Assembly (NCBI GenBank): GCA_011170375.1
Contig: DUEV01000005.1
Span: 168,231-232,230 of the forward strand
DNA: 64,000 nucleotides
DNA from: Dehalococcoidia bacterium
GTDB taxonomy: Bacteria; Chloroflexota; Dehalococcoidia; Dehalococcoidales; Fen-1064
Reading direction: 5' to 3'
A program made the position numbers and the translations under genes. This document shows positions 19,280 through 28,919 of this stretch, in pieces. A model generated the notes under the pieces. It saw nothing but the letters and a program-made list of their open reading frames with translations. It did not search any database and was not told where the DNA came from. Each line of letters opens with the position of its first letter. Positions within the stretch are counted from its first letter, which is position 1.

Positions 19280-20393
19280 CTCTGCCCCATCCTAACTTGA
19301 AGAGTTTGCTTCCCAGCAGTACCAGTACAACCGTAATAGCCCAGTTAATTGGTATTACGTAGAGCGGGAGGGCATCCGGCCAGGCCAGTACCTGTATCGC
19401 CGTTATAATCAGGTTTACCAGCGCCAGCGGGAACATAAACTTCCAGGCCAGTGCCATCAGCTGGTCTATCCGGACACGCGGCAATGTCGCCCTGGTCCAT
19501 ATCATGATGAAGTCTACGATGAATATCTTTATCAATAACCATAGCCAAGGTGGCAGCCCCGGTCCCTGCCAGCCGCCGAGGAATAGGGTGGCGATTAAGG
19601 TGGACATGACCACCATTTCGCCGAACTCTCCCAGGAAAAACATGGCCCACTTTATGCCTGAATACTCGGTGTGGAAACCGGCCACAAGCTCGGAGTCTGC
19701 CTCCATCAGGTCAAATGGACTGCGGTTTATTTCGGCACAGCCACCAACGAAGAGGAGGAGGAAGCCGAGGGGTTGCAGCACGATAAAGGGCACACGCTCC
19801 TGTGCTATTACGATGTCGTTTAGCGATAACGAACCGGCCAGCACAACGACACCGGCCAGGGCTAAAACCACCGGAATCTCATAGCTGACCACGGCGGCTA
19901 TCATGCGCATCGCACCCAGCATCGAATATTTGTTACCGGAGCTCCAGCCGGCCATAAAGACGCCGATGGTAGAAATCGAACCGATAGCGATAACGAAAAG
20001 GATACCTACGTTCAGGTCTGCTAGCAGGGCGCCGTTCTGGAAGGGGACGACGGCGAAAACGGCGATTACCGGGGCGAAGTTTACTATCGGGGCCAGCCAG
20101 AAGATGAGTATATCGGCGTTTGTCGGGTTTACCCCCTCCTTGAGTAACAGCTTGAGGGCGGCAGCGATGTTCTGGAAGAATCCGAAAGGTCCGGTCCGGT
20201 TGGGACCTATTCGTGCTGCAAACCAGGCGATAATCCGGCGCTCCAGATAGATGAAGATGATGACCATTACCAGGATAAATACTATGAGGATGACGGTGAA
20301 TACCAGCCAGTGCCACCACTCATTGCCCGGCCAGTCCGGGGCTACGGGTGCGAGGTGGCGCAAAGCGTCAACCGTGATATTCGGGCCTACCAT
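19269..20393 (-). CDS. nuoH: NADH-quinone oxidoreductase subunit H
   Basis: YLERRIIAWFAARIGPNRTGPFGFFQNIAAALKLLLKE; FDLMEADSELVAGFHTEYSGIKWAMFFLGEF. Confidence 0.95.
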   Translation of the reverse strand: MVGPNITVDALRHLAPVAPDWPGNEWWHWLVFTVILIVFILVMVIIFIYLERRIIAWFAARIGPNRTGPFGFFQNIAAALKLLLKEGVNPTNADILIFWLAPIVNFAPVIAVFAVVPFQNGALLADLNVGILFVIAIGSISTIGVFMAGWSSGNKYSMLGAMRMIAAVVSYEIPVVLALAGVVVLAGSLSLNDIVIAQERVPFIVLQPLGFLLLFVGGCAEINRSPFDLMEADSELVAGFHTEYSGIKWAMFFLGEFGEMVVMSTLIATLFLGGWQGPGLPPWLWLLIKIFIVDFIMIWTRATLPRVRIDQLMALAWKFMFPLALVNLIITAIQVLAWPDALPLYVIPINWAITVVLVLLGSKLFKLGWGRVEV

Positions 20394-21496
20394 TACCTGT
20401 CAACCTCACCCATAGTAATAGCGAAGCTGCCGAAGATAAGTATCAGGTCCTGTATCTTCCAGCCCACAATCATATCTTTAAGTGCTGTCAAGTTCATCAG
20501 GCTTGGTGCCCGGATGTGGCACCGGTACGGGGCAATAGAGCCATCGGAGACCACATGAAAACCTACCTCTCCCGTGGCTCCTTCGACATGAGCATAGGCC
20601 TCACCCGCCGGTGGCCGTACCAGTTGCGGCACATCGCTCCTGACCTCTCCGGGAGGTATTTGCTCAACCGCCTGCTCAATAATACGCAGACTCTGCCGCA
20701 TTTCCTCGACCCTCACCCGGTAGCGGTCGTAGCAGTCACCCTGGATACCGGTAGGGATATCGAATTCGAAGCGGTCATATACGGAGTAGGGGTCTGCCTT
20801 GCGTATGTCCCATTTGACCCCGCAACCACGGAGCACCGGTCCACTGGCCCCGATGTTGATTGCCGTTTCTCGCGGCAGAATACCCACACCCTTGGCGCGG
20901 GCCAGTAAAATCTCATTTTCCTTGAGAAGCCAATCATACTCATCGATACGTGTGCGCATGTGGGGGATGAATTTGCGCAGGGCTGGCAGAAATTCATCAG
21001 GGAGGTCCTGGCTGACACCGCCGATGCGCATGTAGCTGTAGAGAAGGCGCTGGCCACAGAGCATATCAAAGAGATCCACAATATTCTCACGCTCGCGGTA
21101 CATGTATAGGAACGGGGTGAAATAGGCGCCGGCATCGTTCAAGAAGGAGCCGACCGACACCAGGTGGGCAGCGATACGCTGCATTTCGGAGGTGATAACC
21201 CGGATGTATTCGGCCCGCTCAGGCACGGAAATACCGGCCAGTTTCTCTACGGCGAGGACATAGGCAAGGTTGTTTGTTATCGAAGCCACATAGTCGAGGC
21301 GGTCCGTCAGCGGGATAACGCCGCCGTATGTGCGCTCCTCGGCGAGCTTTTCAATGCCACGGTGCAGGTAGCCGAAGACCGGTTCGAGGTCGACGACGAC
21401 CTCCCCGTCGAGCGTAGCCCTCATGCGGAAAACGCCATGAGTGCTCGGATGTACCGGCCCAATGTTGAGGACAAACGGCTCGGTTCTCAGCTGCAT
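20393..21496 (-). CDS. nuoD: NADH-quinone oxidoreductase subunit D
   Basis: FVLNIGPVHPSTHGVFRMRATLDGEVVVDLEPVFGYLHRGIEKLAE. Confidence 0.95.
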   Translation of the reverse strand: MQLRTEPFVLNIGPVHPSTHGVFRMRATLDGEVVVDLEPVFGYLHRGIEKLAEERTYGGVIPLTDRLDYVASITNNLAYVLAVEKLAGISVPERAEYIRVITSEMQRIAAHLVSVGSFLNDAGAYFTPFLYMYRERENIVDLFDMLCGQRLLYSYMRIGGVSQDLPDEFLPALRKFIPHMRTRIDEYDWLLKENEILLARAKGVGILPRETAINIGASGPVLRGCGVKWDIRKADPYSVYDRFEFDIPTGIQGDCYDRYRVRVEEMRQSLRIIEQAVEQIPPGEVRSDVPQLVRPPAGEAYAHVEGATGEVGFHVVSDGSIAPYRCHIRAPSLMNLTALKDMIVGWKIQDLILIFGSFAITMGEVDR

Positions 21497-21934
21497 TTAC
21501 AGGTAGTCCTTCCGTAGCGGATGTCCCTGGAACTCTGGCCAGAGGACGATTCGTTTCATATTAGGATGACCTTCAAAAGTGATTCCCATGAGGTCGTAAA
21601 TTTCTCGCTCCTGATGGTCAGCGCTACGCCACAGGCTGACCAGCGAGGGTAGTGAGGGGTTTTCCCGGGAGCAGCGGGCTTTTAATGTCAGGCTATGGTT
21701 GTGCTCCATAGAGACGAACAGGTAGACGACCTCGAAATACTGGTAGTAATCGACCGCCGTGATTGTGGTCAGGTAGTCGAAATCAAGCCCGGCGGTATTC
21801 TTCAAAAAGGCAGCCACATCCGGTAAAAACTCACCCTTGATAACAATAGCAGTATCAGTTACCTCACTGATGGCACCGGGCAAGCTTTCGTTTATTTGCT
21901 TGGCAATTTCTGAAGCTAAGAGGGCGGTAGTCAT
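21497..21934 (-). CDS. nuoC: NADH-quinone oxidoreductase subunit C
   Basis: PSLVSLWRSADHQEREIYDLMGITFEGHPNMKRIVLWPEFQGHPLRKDY. Confidence 0.95.
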   Translation of the reverse strand: MTTALLASEIAKQINESLPGAISEVTDTAIVIKGEFLPDVAAFLKNTAGLDFDYLTTITAVDYYQYFEVVYLFVSMEHNHSLTLKARCSRENPSLPSLVSLWRSADHQEREIYDLMGITFEGHPNMKRIVLWPEFQGHPLRKDYL

Positions 21935-21957
21935 TTTTTCCTACTATCAGTCCGCAG

Positions 21958-22152
21958 CTATTGTATCTTCTCCAGTTCAGTCTCGGGGAATGCCATGTCA
22001 TAACCCGTCTTGTCAGCCCGCATGATGACGTAACCCAGCGGGTCCTCTTTCACCTCGGTAATCTGCCCCTCCCAGTTGGCTATCTTGTATCCCCCGGGCC
22101 AGCCCGGCCTGTCCAGGACTCTGACCCTGTCACCTACGTTGAATTTCGTCAC
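21958..22152 (-). CDS. small KOW/SH3-like beta-barrel protein inside nuo operon
   Basis: MTKFNVGDRVRVLDRPGWPGGYKIANWEGQITEVKEDPLGYVIMRADKTGYDMAFPETELEKIQ. Confidence 0.6.
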   Translation of the reverse strand: MTKFNVGDRVRVLDRPGWPGGYKIANWEGQITEVKEDPLGYVIMRADKTGYDMAFPETELEKIQ

Positions 22153-22184
22153 TGGTCTAACTCCTCATCCTAGTTTCAGCGACG

Positions 22185-22829
22185 TTACTCGCCGTTATTT
22201 TGAGGTTGGCCACCCCTGCTGAAATTGTATCTTCTGCCAATCTTTGCCTGCAGCATCTGTATACCATGCAGCAGTGCTTCCGGACGCGGTGGACAACCGG
22301 GTACGTAGACGTCGACCGGAATAATGCGGTTGTATCCGGGGACTACGTTATACGACGAACGAAAGATGCCACCACTGATGCCACATGCACCCATGGCGAT
22401 AACCCACTTTGGCTCGGCCATCTGGTTGTATATCCGCCTCACATTGGGTGCCATTTTCCACGTCAGTGTGCCGGCAGTAATCATCAGGTCGGCCTGGCGT
22501 GGCGAAGCCCGTAGGACTTCCATGCCAAAGCGCCCCATGTCAAAGCGGGGACCCATCACGGAAATAAACTCGAAGGCGCAGCACGCCGGGAAGCAGATAA
22601 CCGGCCATATAGAGGAACGTCGTCCCCAGTTAATTATCCAGTCCAGCTTGGTCAGCAGGACACTCTGGCTCAACTCCTCGTCCAGCCAGCTGTCAGGGTC
22701 AGGGATTGGCTCTTTACTGGCTGCTTTCAGGTCCTCAATAACCTGTCCTTCAACCAGGTCAAGTTCCGCATCCGAATATAATCGTTCCCTGCCGCTGCTT
22801 ACTTCCATTCTAGAACCTTCTTCTGCCAC
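22185..22829 (-). CDS. nuoB: NADH-quinone oxidoreductase subunit B
   Basis: [69 protein letters not shown]. Likely start at internal Met (22808). Confidence 0.95.
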   Translation of the reverse strand: MAEEGSRMEVSSGRERLYSDAELDLVEGQVIEDLKAASKEPIPDPDSWLDEELSQSVLLTKLDWIINWGRRSSIWPVICFPACCAFEFISVMGPRFDMGRFGMEVLRASPRQADLMITAGTLTWKMAPNVRRIYNQMAEPKWVIAMGACGISGGIFRSSYNVVPGYNRIIPVDVYVPGCPPRPEALLHGIQMLQAKIGRRYNFSRGGQPQNNGE

Positions 22830-23170
22830 GCATAAAGATAGGCAACCAGAATAATGACAATGAAAATGATTGCCCCGGCAAGACCAAAAGTCCCCAGTTC
22901 CCTCAGCTTAGCGGCCCATGGATAGAGGAAGACCGCCAGAATATCCAGGGCGAGGAATATCAGGGCATAGAAGTAGTATCGGAAGTTGAACTGCACCCAC
23001 GTTTTACCAATCGTCTCCATGCCGCATTCGAAGGAAGCATTCTTAATGGGATTGGGGTTGTGGGGTACCAGTTTAAGGAACCTGAGAACTACCGGGATGA
23101 TAACTAATAAACAGCTAAAGGCAATGGCAGCAATTATGAAAAGTCCAACGAAGCCGAAGTCTGCTAGCAA
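22799..23170 (-). CDS. nuoA: NADH-quinone oxidoreductase subunit A
   Basis: [47 protein letters not shown]. Confidence 0.95.
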   Translation of the reverse strand: MLADFGFVGLFIIAAIAFSCLLVIIPVVLRFLKLVPHNPNPIKNASFECGMETIGKTWVQFNFRYYFYALIFLALDILAVFLYPWAAKLRELGTFGLAGAIIFIVIILVAYLYAWQKKVLEWK

Positions 23171-23363
23171 CTAATGCCTCCCTGGTCACAAACCAGAAAA
23201 AAGTATACCACACACAATTTAGTAAAGGCAAGGACTATTCTGGTAACAACCTGTCTGATTCAGCTGCCCCTCTTGATAAATCGGCAGACTAAGGGTATAG
23301 TGTTGATTGACTTGGGCCTGCTTAGAGCATGCGGCCTGTTTTTCCATGGGGATTGGAAGCAAG

Positions 23364-24899
23364 ATGATGGGACTCGATTTAAACAAAAAGGTCAGGAAGG
23401 AATCGCTTGATAATTTGACCGAATCCGGTGCAATGCCGCTCTTAATCCGGACGAGTGAGATTCTCAGCGAGTCCGGAGTTCGGGGATATGTCGTTGGTGG
23501 TCTCGTGCGTGATACGTTGCTTGGCAGGGCTACGCCTGATATCGATATTGCTGTCAATGCCGATGCGCTTGAGATTGCCCGCCGGTTAGCTGATGCCCTC
23601 AGTGGCAAATACGTCCTGCTGGACGAGACCTTCGGGGTAGCCAGGGTAATCGCTGCTGAGGAAAAAATGACTGGAAAACCGTGGCAACTCGATTTCTCTT
23701 CTTATGAAGGTGACATCGAGCAAGACCTGGCGCGGCGTGATTTCACGGTAGACGCGCTGGCAATCGATATAGACCAATTGGTTAAGGACTCCCGGAGCGT
23801 GTGGCTGATTGACCCTTTCAATGGATGTGGGGACCTTGACCAGAAGTTAGTCCGGAGTGTCAGCGAGGGGGTGTTTGGGGCAGACGCCGTCCGTCTGTTG
23901 AGAGCGGTGCGGCTTGCCGCCGAGCTTGGTTTTACCATTGACGGTGACACTGAAATGCAGATTCGCCGGTGCGCTCACCTCGTTACCGGTGTCGCCGGTG
24001 AGCGGGTCAGGGAGGAGATGCTCCGTCTCCTCGTTTTGCCTGGCAGTGGACGTTTTGTTGCCTACCTAGATAAGCTATGTCTGCTGACAGCCGTGTTGCC
24101 GGAACTGGCTGTGTTAAAGGGTGTTGAGCAACCCAAGGAGCACTTCTGGGATGTCTTTGACCATTCTCTGCAGACAGTGATAGCCGTTGATTTTCTCCTC
24201 CGGCGGGGAGATTGGGAGCATGCCGACGGTGAGTTAATGGCGACTGTCCCCTGGTCAGATGAGCTTGCCCGGCATTTTGAGCAGGAGGTCAGCAGTGGTG
24301 GTGCCGGAGGGGCGCTCCTCAGGCTGGCGGCACTGCTGCATGACGTCGCCAAGCCGCAGACAAAGACGATTGAGCCCGACGGGCGGATGCGTTTCCTGGG
24401 ACATGCCCAGGAGGGGGCGTCACTGACGGTTGCTATCCTGGAGAGATTGAGATTCAGCACGAAAGAAATCAGGCTGGTCGAGACCATGGTGAGGTACCAC
24501 CTCCGCCCGATGCAGATGAGCCAGGAGGGGCTGCCTAGCCACCGGGCGATTTACCGTTACTTCCGTGACGCTGGAGAGGCTGGTATAGATACTCTCTTTT
24601 TGAGCATGGCTGACCACCTGGCAACCAGAGGCCCGCAGCTAGACCGGGCGGGCTGGCAGGAGCATACCCGCATCGTCGATTACGTCCTCAAGCAGTACTA
24701 CGAACAGCAAAAGCAGGTCCGCCCTGTGAAGCTGGTTGACGGGCATGACCTGATTAATATCTTCGGGCTCAGTCCTGGCCCTGGCCTCGGAGGGCTCCTT
24801 GAGGCGGTGCGTGAGGCACAGGCTGTCGGGGAGATAACCAGCCGTGAGGAGGCGCTGGAGTACGTCCGTAAACATCTGGCAACTGAGGAAGACGCATGA
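23364..24899 (+). CDS. CCA-adding/poly(A) polymerase family nucleotidyltransferase with HD domain
   Basis: GYVVGGLVRDTLLGRATPDIDIAV; DAVRLLRAVRLAAELGF; LLHDVAKPQTK HD motif. Start within the 23307 ORF is uncertain. Confidence 0.85.
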   Translation: MMGLDLNKKVRKESLDNLTESGAMPLLIRTSEILSESGVRGYVVGGLVRDTLLGRATPDIDIAVNADALEIARRLADALSGKYVLLDETFGVARVIAAEEKMTGKPWQLDFSSYEGDIEQDLARRDFTVDALAIDIDQLVKDSRSVWLIDPFNGCGDLDQKLVRSVSEGVFGADAVRLLRAVRLAAELGFTIDGDTEMQIRRCAHLVTGVAGERVREEMLRLLVLPGSGRFVAYLDKLCLLTAVLPELAVLKGVEQPKEHFWDVFDHSLQTVIAVDFLLRRGDWEHADGELMATVPWSDELARHFEQEVSSGGAGGALLRLAALLHDVAKPQTKTIEPDGRMRFLGHAQEGASLTVAILERLRFSTKEIRLVETMVRYHLRPMQMSQEGLPSHRAIYRYFRDAGEAGIDTLFLSMADHLATRGPQLDRAGWQEHTRIVDYVLKQYYEQQKQVRPVKLVDGHDLINIFGLSPGPGLGGLLEAVREAQAVGEITSREEALEYVRKHLATEEDA

Positions 24900-26347
24900 T
24901 TAGAAGGGCCAACTGGTTTCTTATTGGTATAGTTGCCATCTTTGCCTTCGCCCTGTGGGTGCTGTTGCCGCTCGATAGTGACCGGTTCGGGCGGCAGGGA
25001 ATACAGTTTGGGCTTGACCTGGAAGGCGGCGTACGCCTGGTCTATCAAGCAGACCTGTCATCGGTTGAACCGGGTACCGAGGACCAGATTATGGATGGCG
25101 TTATTGAGGTGATTGCCAATCGGATAAACCCGCTGGGCGTCACCGAACCGAACATCGAACGGCGCGGTGGTGACCAGATAGTGGTTGAGTTACCCAACCT
25201 CAGCGTCACCGACGTCCAGAAGGAACGTATCGGGCGTACGGCGCTGCTCGAATTTCGTGAGTATAAAGAAATCGTTATTGGTGGTGAAGAGGAGCCGATA
25301 GGCGAGGAGGAAGAGGAGGAAGAACCCGCGGGCGAGCAGGAGGAGGAAGAAGAGGAAGAGCCCAACGGTGACGGCACCGATATAGAGACGATAGAGTTGT
25401 GGGTTCCAGCTACCGGTATTATCGATGGCGAAGAGAAGGTGCTAAACAGCAGCTACTTCAAGAGTAATACCTACGTGACTACCGGCCAGATGGGTGGGAT
25501 AGTACTGCATTTCGAATGGAACGAGGAGGGTGCCATTCTTTCTGAGCAGATTACCGGCCGGCTTATCGGAGAGCCGCTGGGTATCTTTGAGGGTTCGGGT
25601 AGCGATGCTCAAGCCTTGCTTGGCGAAGACGGGCAACCTATTGCTCCAATAGTCAATGACGTGATTACAGATGCGGGTATTATTACGGGACTGAGTCTCA
25701 AGGATGCTACCGACCTCTCCAATCAGCTCAACGCCGGGCGGCTGCCTGTACCGCTGGAGAACATCGGAGAGATCGATATCGACCCTACTCTTGGTGAGGA
25801 TTTTGTTGACCTCAGCCTGAAGGCGGGCATTATCGGCATTGCGCTGGTGATGTTTTTCATGATTGCCTATTACCGCTTGCCGGGACTATTGGCCGGCCTG
25901 GCGCTGGTTTTTTACGGCGTACTGGTGCTGGCCATTTTCAAGCTGGTGCCGGTCACCCTGACACTGGCCGGTATTGGTGGTTTCGTCCTGTCGCTGGGTA
26001 TGGCGGTGGATGCCAACGTGCTCATCTTCGAGCGGATGAAGGAGGAGTTGAGGAGAGGGCGGACACTCGGCGCCGCCGCCGAGGCCGGTTTCAACCGTGC
26101 CTGGACGGCTATTCGCGATAGCAATATCACTACTATCATTGTTTGTATTATTCTCATCATAGTAGGAGATCAAATGGCCTTCGGCGGGTCGGTTCAGGGT
26201 TTCGGTCTGACACTTCTCATTGGCGTGGTGGTCAGCATGCTTACGGCTATTATTGTCACCCGGACATTCCTGCGCCTGCTGGTCGGTACCGACCTGGCAA
26301 GGCAACCACGCCTCTTCAGCCTGTATTCAGGGAGGAAAGATGTTTGA
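24896..26347 (+). CDS. secD: protein translocase subunit SecD
   Basis: FGLDLEGGVRLVYQAD; GMAVDANVLIFERMKEELRRG; ATGA overlap with the upstream gene. Confidence 0.95.
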   Translation: MIRRANWFLIGIVAIFAFALWVLLPLDSDRFGRQGIQFGLDLEGGVRLVYQADLSSVEPGTEDQIMDGVIEVIANRINPLGVTEPNIERRGGDQIVVELPNLSVTDVQKERIGRTALLEFREYKEIVIGGEEEPIGEEEEEEEPAGEQEEEEEEEPNGDGTDIETIELWVPATGIIDGEEKVLNSSYFKSNTYVTTGQMGGIVLHFEWNEEGAILSEQITGRLIGEPLGIFEGSGSDAQALLGEDGQPIAPIVNDVITDAGIITGLSLKDATDLSNQLNAGRLPVPLENIGEIDIDPTLGEDFVDLSLKAGIIGIALVMFFMIAYYRLPGLLAGLALVFYGVLVLAIFKLVPVTLTLAGIGGFVLSLGMAVDANVLIFERMKEELRRGRTLGAAAEAGFNRAWTAIRDSNITTIIVCIILIIVGDQMAFGGSVQGFGLTLLIGVVVSMLTAIIVTRTFLRLLVGTDLARQPRLFSLYSGRKDV

Positions 26348-27260
26348 TATCGTCGGCAAGAGAATATGGTTCTTTGCTATCTCCCTGGTCCTGATTCTGG
26401 CCAGTGTTATTGCCCTAGCAGTGCTGGGACTCAAGCCCGGGATTGATTTCAGCAGTGGCTCGATAATAACGCTGAGCTTTGAAGAAACTGTTACTCCTGA
26501 AGAGGTGGAGGGCGAGTTGCTCAGTCTGGGTTATGCCGGTCAGGTCGAAGAGTCGCAGGGCAAAATCATCATCCACACTGTAGAATTAAGCACTACGGAG
26601 AAAACCAAGCTGGAGGAAGGCCTGGAGGCGAGTCTTGGGCCGGTCGAGGAAAAGGGTTTTGAGACTGTAGCGCCGGTGATAGCTGAGGAAACGGCCAAGA
26701 TCGCTGCTATCGCCGTGGGCGTGGCTGCTGTCGCGATATTAATATATATAACCTGGGCATTCCGCCGCATGCCGAGGCCCTTCCGCTATGGCACCTGTGC
26801 CGTAATTGCGCTGGTGCATGATGTGCTGGTGGTGCTGGGAATATTCGCTATCCTCGGTAGCTTCATGAATTGGGAAGTCAACCTGATGTTTATCACCGGG
26901 ATTCTGGCTGTTATCGGCTACAGTGTGAACAATACCGTGGTGGTCTTTGACCGGATACGGGAGAACCTGCGTCAGGGGATAAGCGCTGATTTTGAAGTTG
27001 TGGTCAACAGCAGTCTGGTGGATACTCTGGGTCGGTCGCTGAACACCAGCCTGACGACCCTGGCGGTGGTAATAGCCCTGGTGCTATTTGTTGGCGTGTC
27101 AATTCAGAATTTCGCTGTTGTCCTGCTCATCGGTGTTGTCGCCGGGACCTACAGCTCACTATTTGTGGCACCTCAGTTGCTGGTGGTCTGGGAGCAGAGA
27201 AAGTGGTCCGGCTTCGTTCGACGTCCGTCTCCGGCTGCTGGGGGAGTCCGGAGGGGGTAG
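26340..27260 (+). CDS. secF: protein translocase subunit SecF
   Basis: LGLKPGIDFSSGSIITLSF; GYSVNNTVVVFDRIRENLRQG. Confidence 0.95.
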   Translation: MFDIVGKRIWFFAISLVLILASVIALAVLGLKPGIDFSSGSIITLSFEETVTPEEVEGELLSLGYAGQVEESQGKIIIHTVELSTTEKTKLEEGLEASLGPVEEKGFETVAPVIAEETAKIAAIAVGVAAVAILIYITWAFRRMPRPFRYGTCAVIALVHDVLVVLGIFAILGSFMNWEVNLMFITGILAVIGYSVNNTVVVFDRIRENLRQGISADFEVVVNSSLVDTLGRSLNTSLTTLAVVIALVLFVGVSIQNFAVVLLIGVVAGTYSSLFVAPQLLVVWEQRKWSGFVRRPSPAAGGVRRG

Positions 27261-27267
27261 TGGCTGT

Positions 27268-28176
27268 ATGTTCTCAACGAGGACCGGTGCTGCCCGACTG
27301 GCCTTAATCGCCGTCATTGTCTTGATTATCGTCAAGGTAGTGGTGGCGTGGATTACCGGTAGTCTCAGTATCACCGCTCAGGCGATGGACAGTTTCCTTG
27401 ACCTGTTTGGTATCACTATTACCCTTGTTGCCGTTCGTATGGCAGCGATGCCGGCCGATGAAGGGCACCCTTTCGGGCACGGTAAAGTGGAGGGTATCGC
27501 TGCCATTGGGCAGGCGGTGCTGATTCTGACGGCGGCTGGCTTAATAGTCTATTCCGCGATTGTCCGTATTATCGGTGGTGCTGTGGTAGAGATGACCGAG
27601 GCCGGAATCGGCGTGATGCTGTTCTCCGTGGTGGTCAGTTTATTCCTTGCCCGTTACCTGCATCGGGTGTCACAGGCAACCGGTTCGCTGGCACTGGAAG
27701 CGTCCGCCCGTAATATCACCGCTGACGTTTACTCCGCAGCCGGTGTTCTGGTGGCGATGGCGGTGATACGCATCACTGAGTGGTATATTGTCGACCCCAT
27801 CATTGCCCTCGGAGTGGCCGCTTTGATACTGAAAGCTGCTTACGATGTCATCCAGCGGGCGGTTACTGAATTAACCGACGCCCGTTTGCCTGAAGAGGAG
27901 CAAGGGATTCTGGTTGATTGCATTAATGAGCATCGTGGCCAGCTGGCTGGTTTCCATGCCGTCCGCGGTCGTAAGGTAGGTAACCAGCGTTTCATCGACC
28001 TGCATCTGGTAATGCCCAAGAACGCCAGTGTTGAAGAGGCCCACGACATGTGCGACCATCTGGAGAAAGACATCGAAGACCAGCTGAGTAATACCAGCAT
28101 TACCATCCACGTTGAGCCCTGCCGGGTTGATTGTCGCGATTGCCAGGTGCTCAATTGCAGCCTGCGCCAGGAGTGA
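27268..28176 (+). CDS. cation diffusion facilitator transporter
   Basis: LSITAQAMDSFLDLFGITITLVAVRMA...GHPFGHGKVEGIAAIGQA; C-terminal CRVDCRDCQVLNC. Confidence 0.9.
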   Translation: MFSTRTGAARLALIAVIVLIIVKVVVAWITGSLSITAQAMDSFLDLFGITITLVAVRMAAMPADEGHPFGHGKVEGIAAIGQAVLILTAAGLIVYSAIVRIIGGAVVEMTEAGIGVMLFSVVVSLFLARYLHRVSQATGSLALEASARNITADVYSAAGVLVAMAVIRITEWYIVDPIIALGVAALILKAAYDVIQRAVTELTDARLPEEEQGILVDCINEHRGQLAGFHAVRGRKVGNQRFIDLHLVMPKNASVEEAHDMCDHLEKDIEDQLSNTSITIHVEPCRVDCRDCQVLNCSLRQE

Positions 28177-28177
28177 G

Positions 28178-28789
28178 CTAGACCGCCTGCTGTATACCGG
28201 AGACGATGAACCACACACCGAATCCCGCCAGAATCAGGCTGCAAATAATAAAGAGCCATTCCTGGAACCGCTTGTCCCAGAGTGACTGGGTCCTGTATAT
28301 CAGCACGGAAACCAGTGAGAGCCAGACCAGATCACATGACCAGTGGACGAGGATGAGGGCGGTCAGCCCGCCGCCACCATAGTCGTCTATCCGCTCAATA
28401 AGCATGAGGCCGACAGTTGCCCACCAGAGCAGGAAGAAGGGATTGAGCCCGCTGGTGATGATACCTGCGATAGTGGCGTTATAGGACAGGTCTTTCTCTC
28501 CGTGGACTACCTCAGAGCGGGCACGGAACATGCTGAAACCCAACCAGATAATGATGCCGCCGCCTAGCAGACTCAATACCAACTGCACGGTGGCGTTCTC
28601 GAAGAACCGGGCAAAGCCGAAGTATATCAGCAGTATCAAAGGTACTTCTATCACGGCATGACCGAGTGCTATCTTGGCTCCCGTCCAGGGGCTGCGGTAG
28701 CTCTTAGCCACGGTGACAGCGAACATCGGTCCCGGCATCATCACGCCGGATAGGGAGATTACGACGACACTTAGCAGAACCGGTAGCAT
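28178..28789 (-). CDS. LysE family transporter
   Basis: LSGVMMPGPMFAVTVAKSYRSPWTGAKIALGHAVIE; 6-TM LysE/RhtB pattern. Confidence 0.85.
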   Translation of the reverse strand: MLPVLLSVVVISLSGVMMPGPMFAVTVAKSYRSPWTGAKIALGHAVIEVPLILLIYFGFARFFENATVQLVLSLLGGGIIIWLGFSMFRARSEVVHGEKDLSYNATIAGIITSGLNPFFLLWWATVGLMLIERIDDYGGGGLTALILVHWSCDLVWLSLVSVLIYRTQSLWDKRFQEWLFIICSLILAGFGVWFIVSGIQQAV

Positions 28790-28855
28790 AAGTAATACCT
28801 CTGAAGGGATTTTATCATACCTGCTTGTGGGCGTCTCTTTGGGCTAAGGTGTGGG

Positions 28856-28884
28856 TTGAGTTACTCTCTCGTATTCACTATACT
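28856..28884 (+). promoter_or_regulatory. sigma70-like promoter TTGAGT-17-TATACT
   Basis: Upstream of the NurA CDS. Confidence 0.5.
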
Positions 28885-28919
28885 TTCAGAGTAAGATAGT
28901 CTGGTGTGGGGAGAGAAGT

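Noticed and set aside
25045-25377. Serine-rich antisense ORF (SSSSSSCSPAGSSSSSSS)
   Set aside because: It is the reverse complement of the poly-Glu insertion of SecD.
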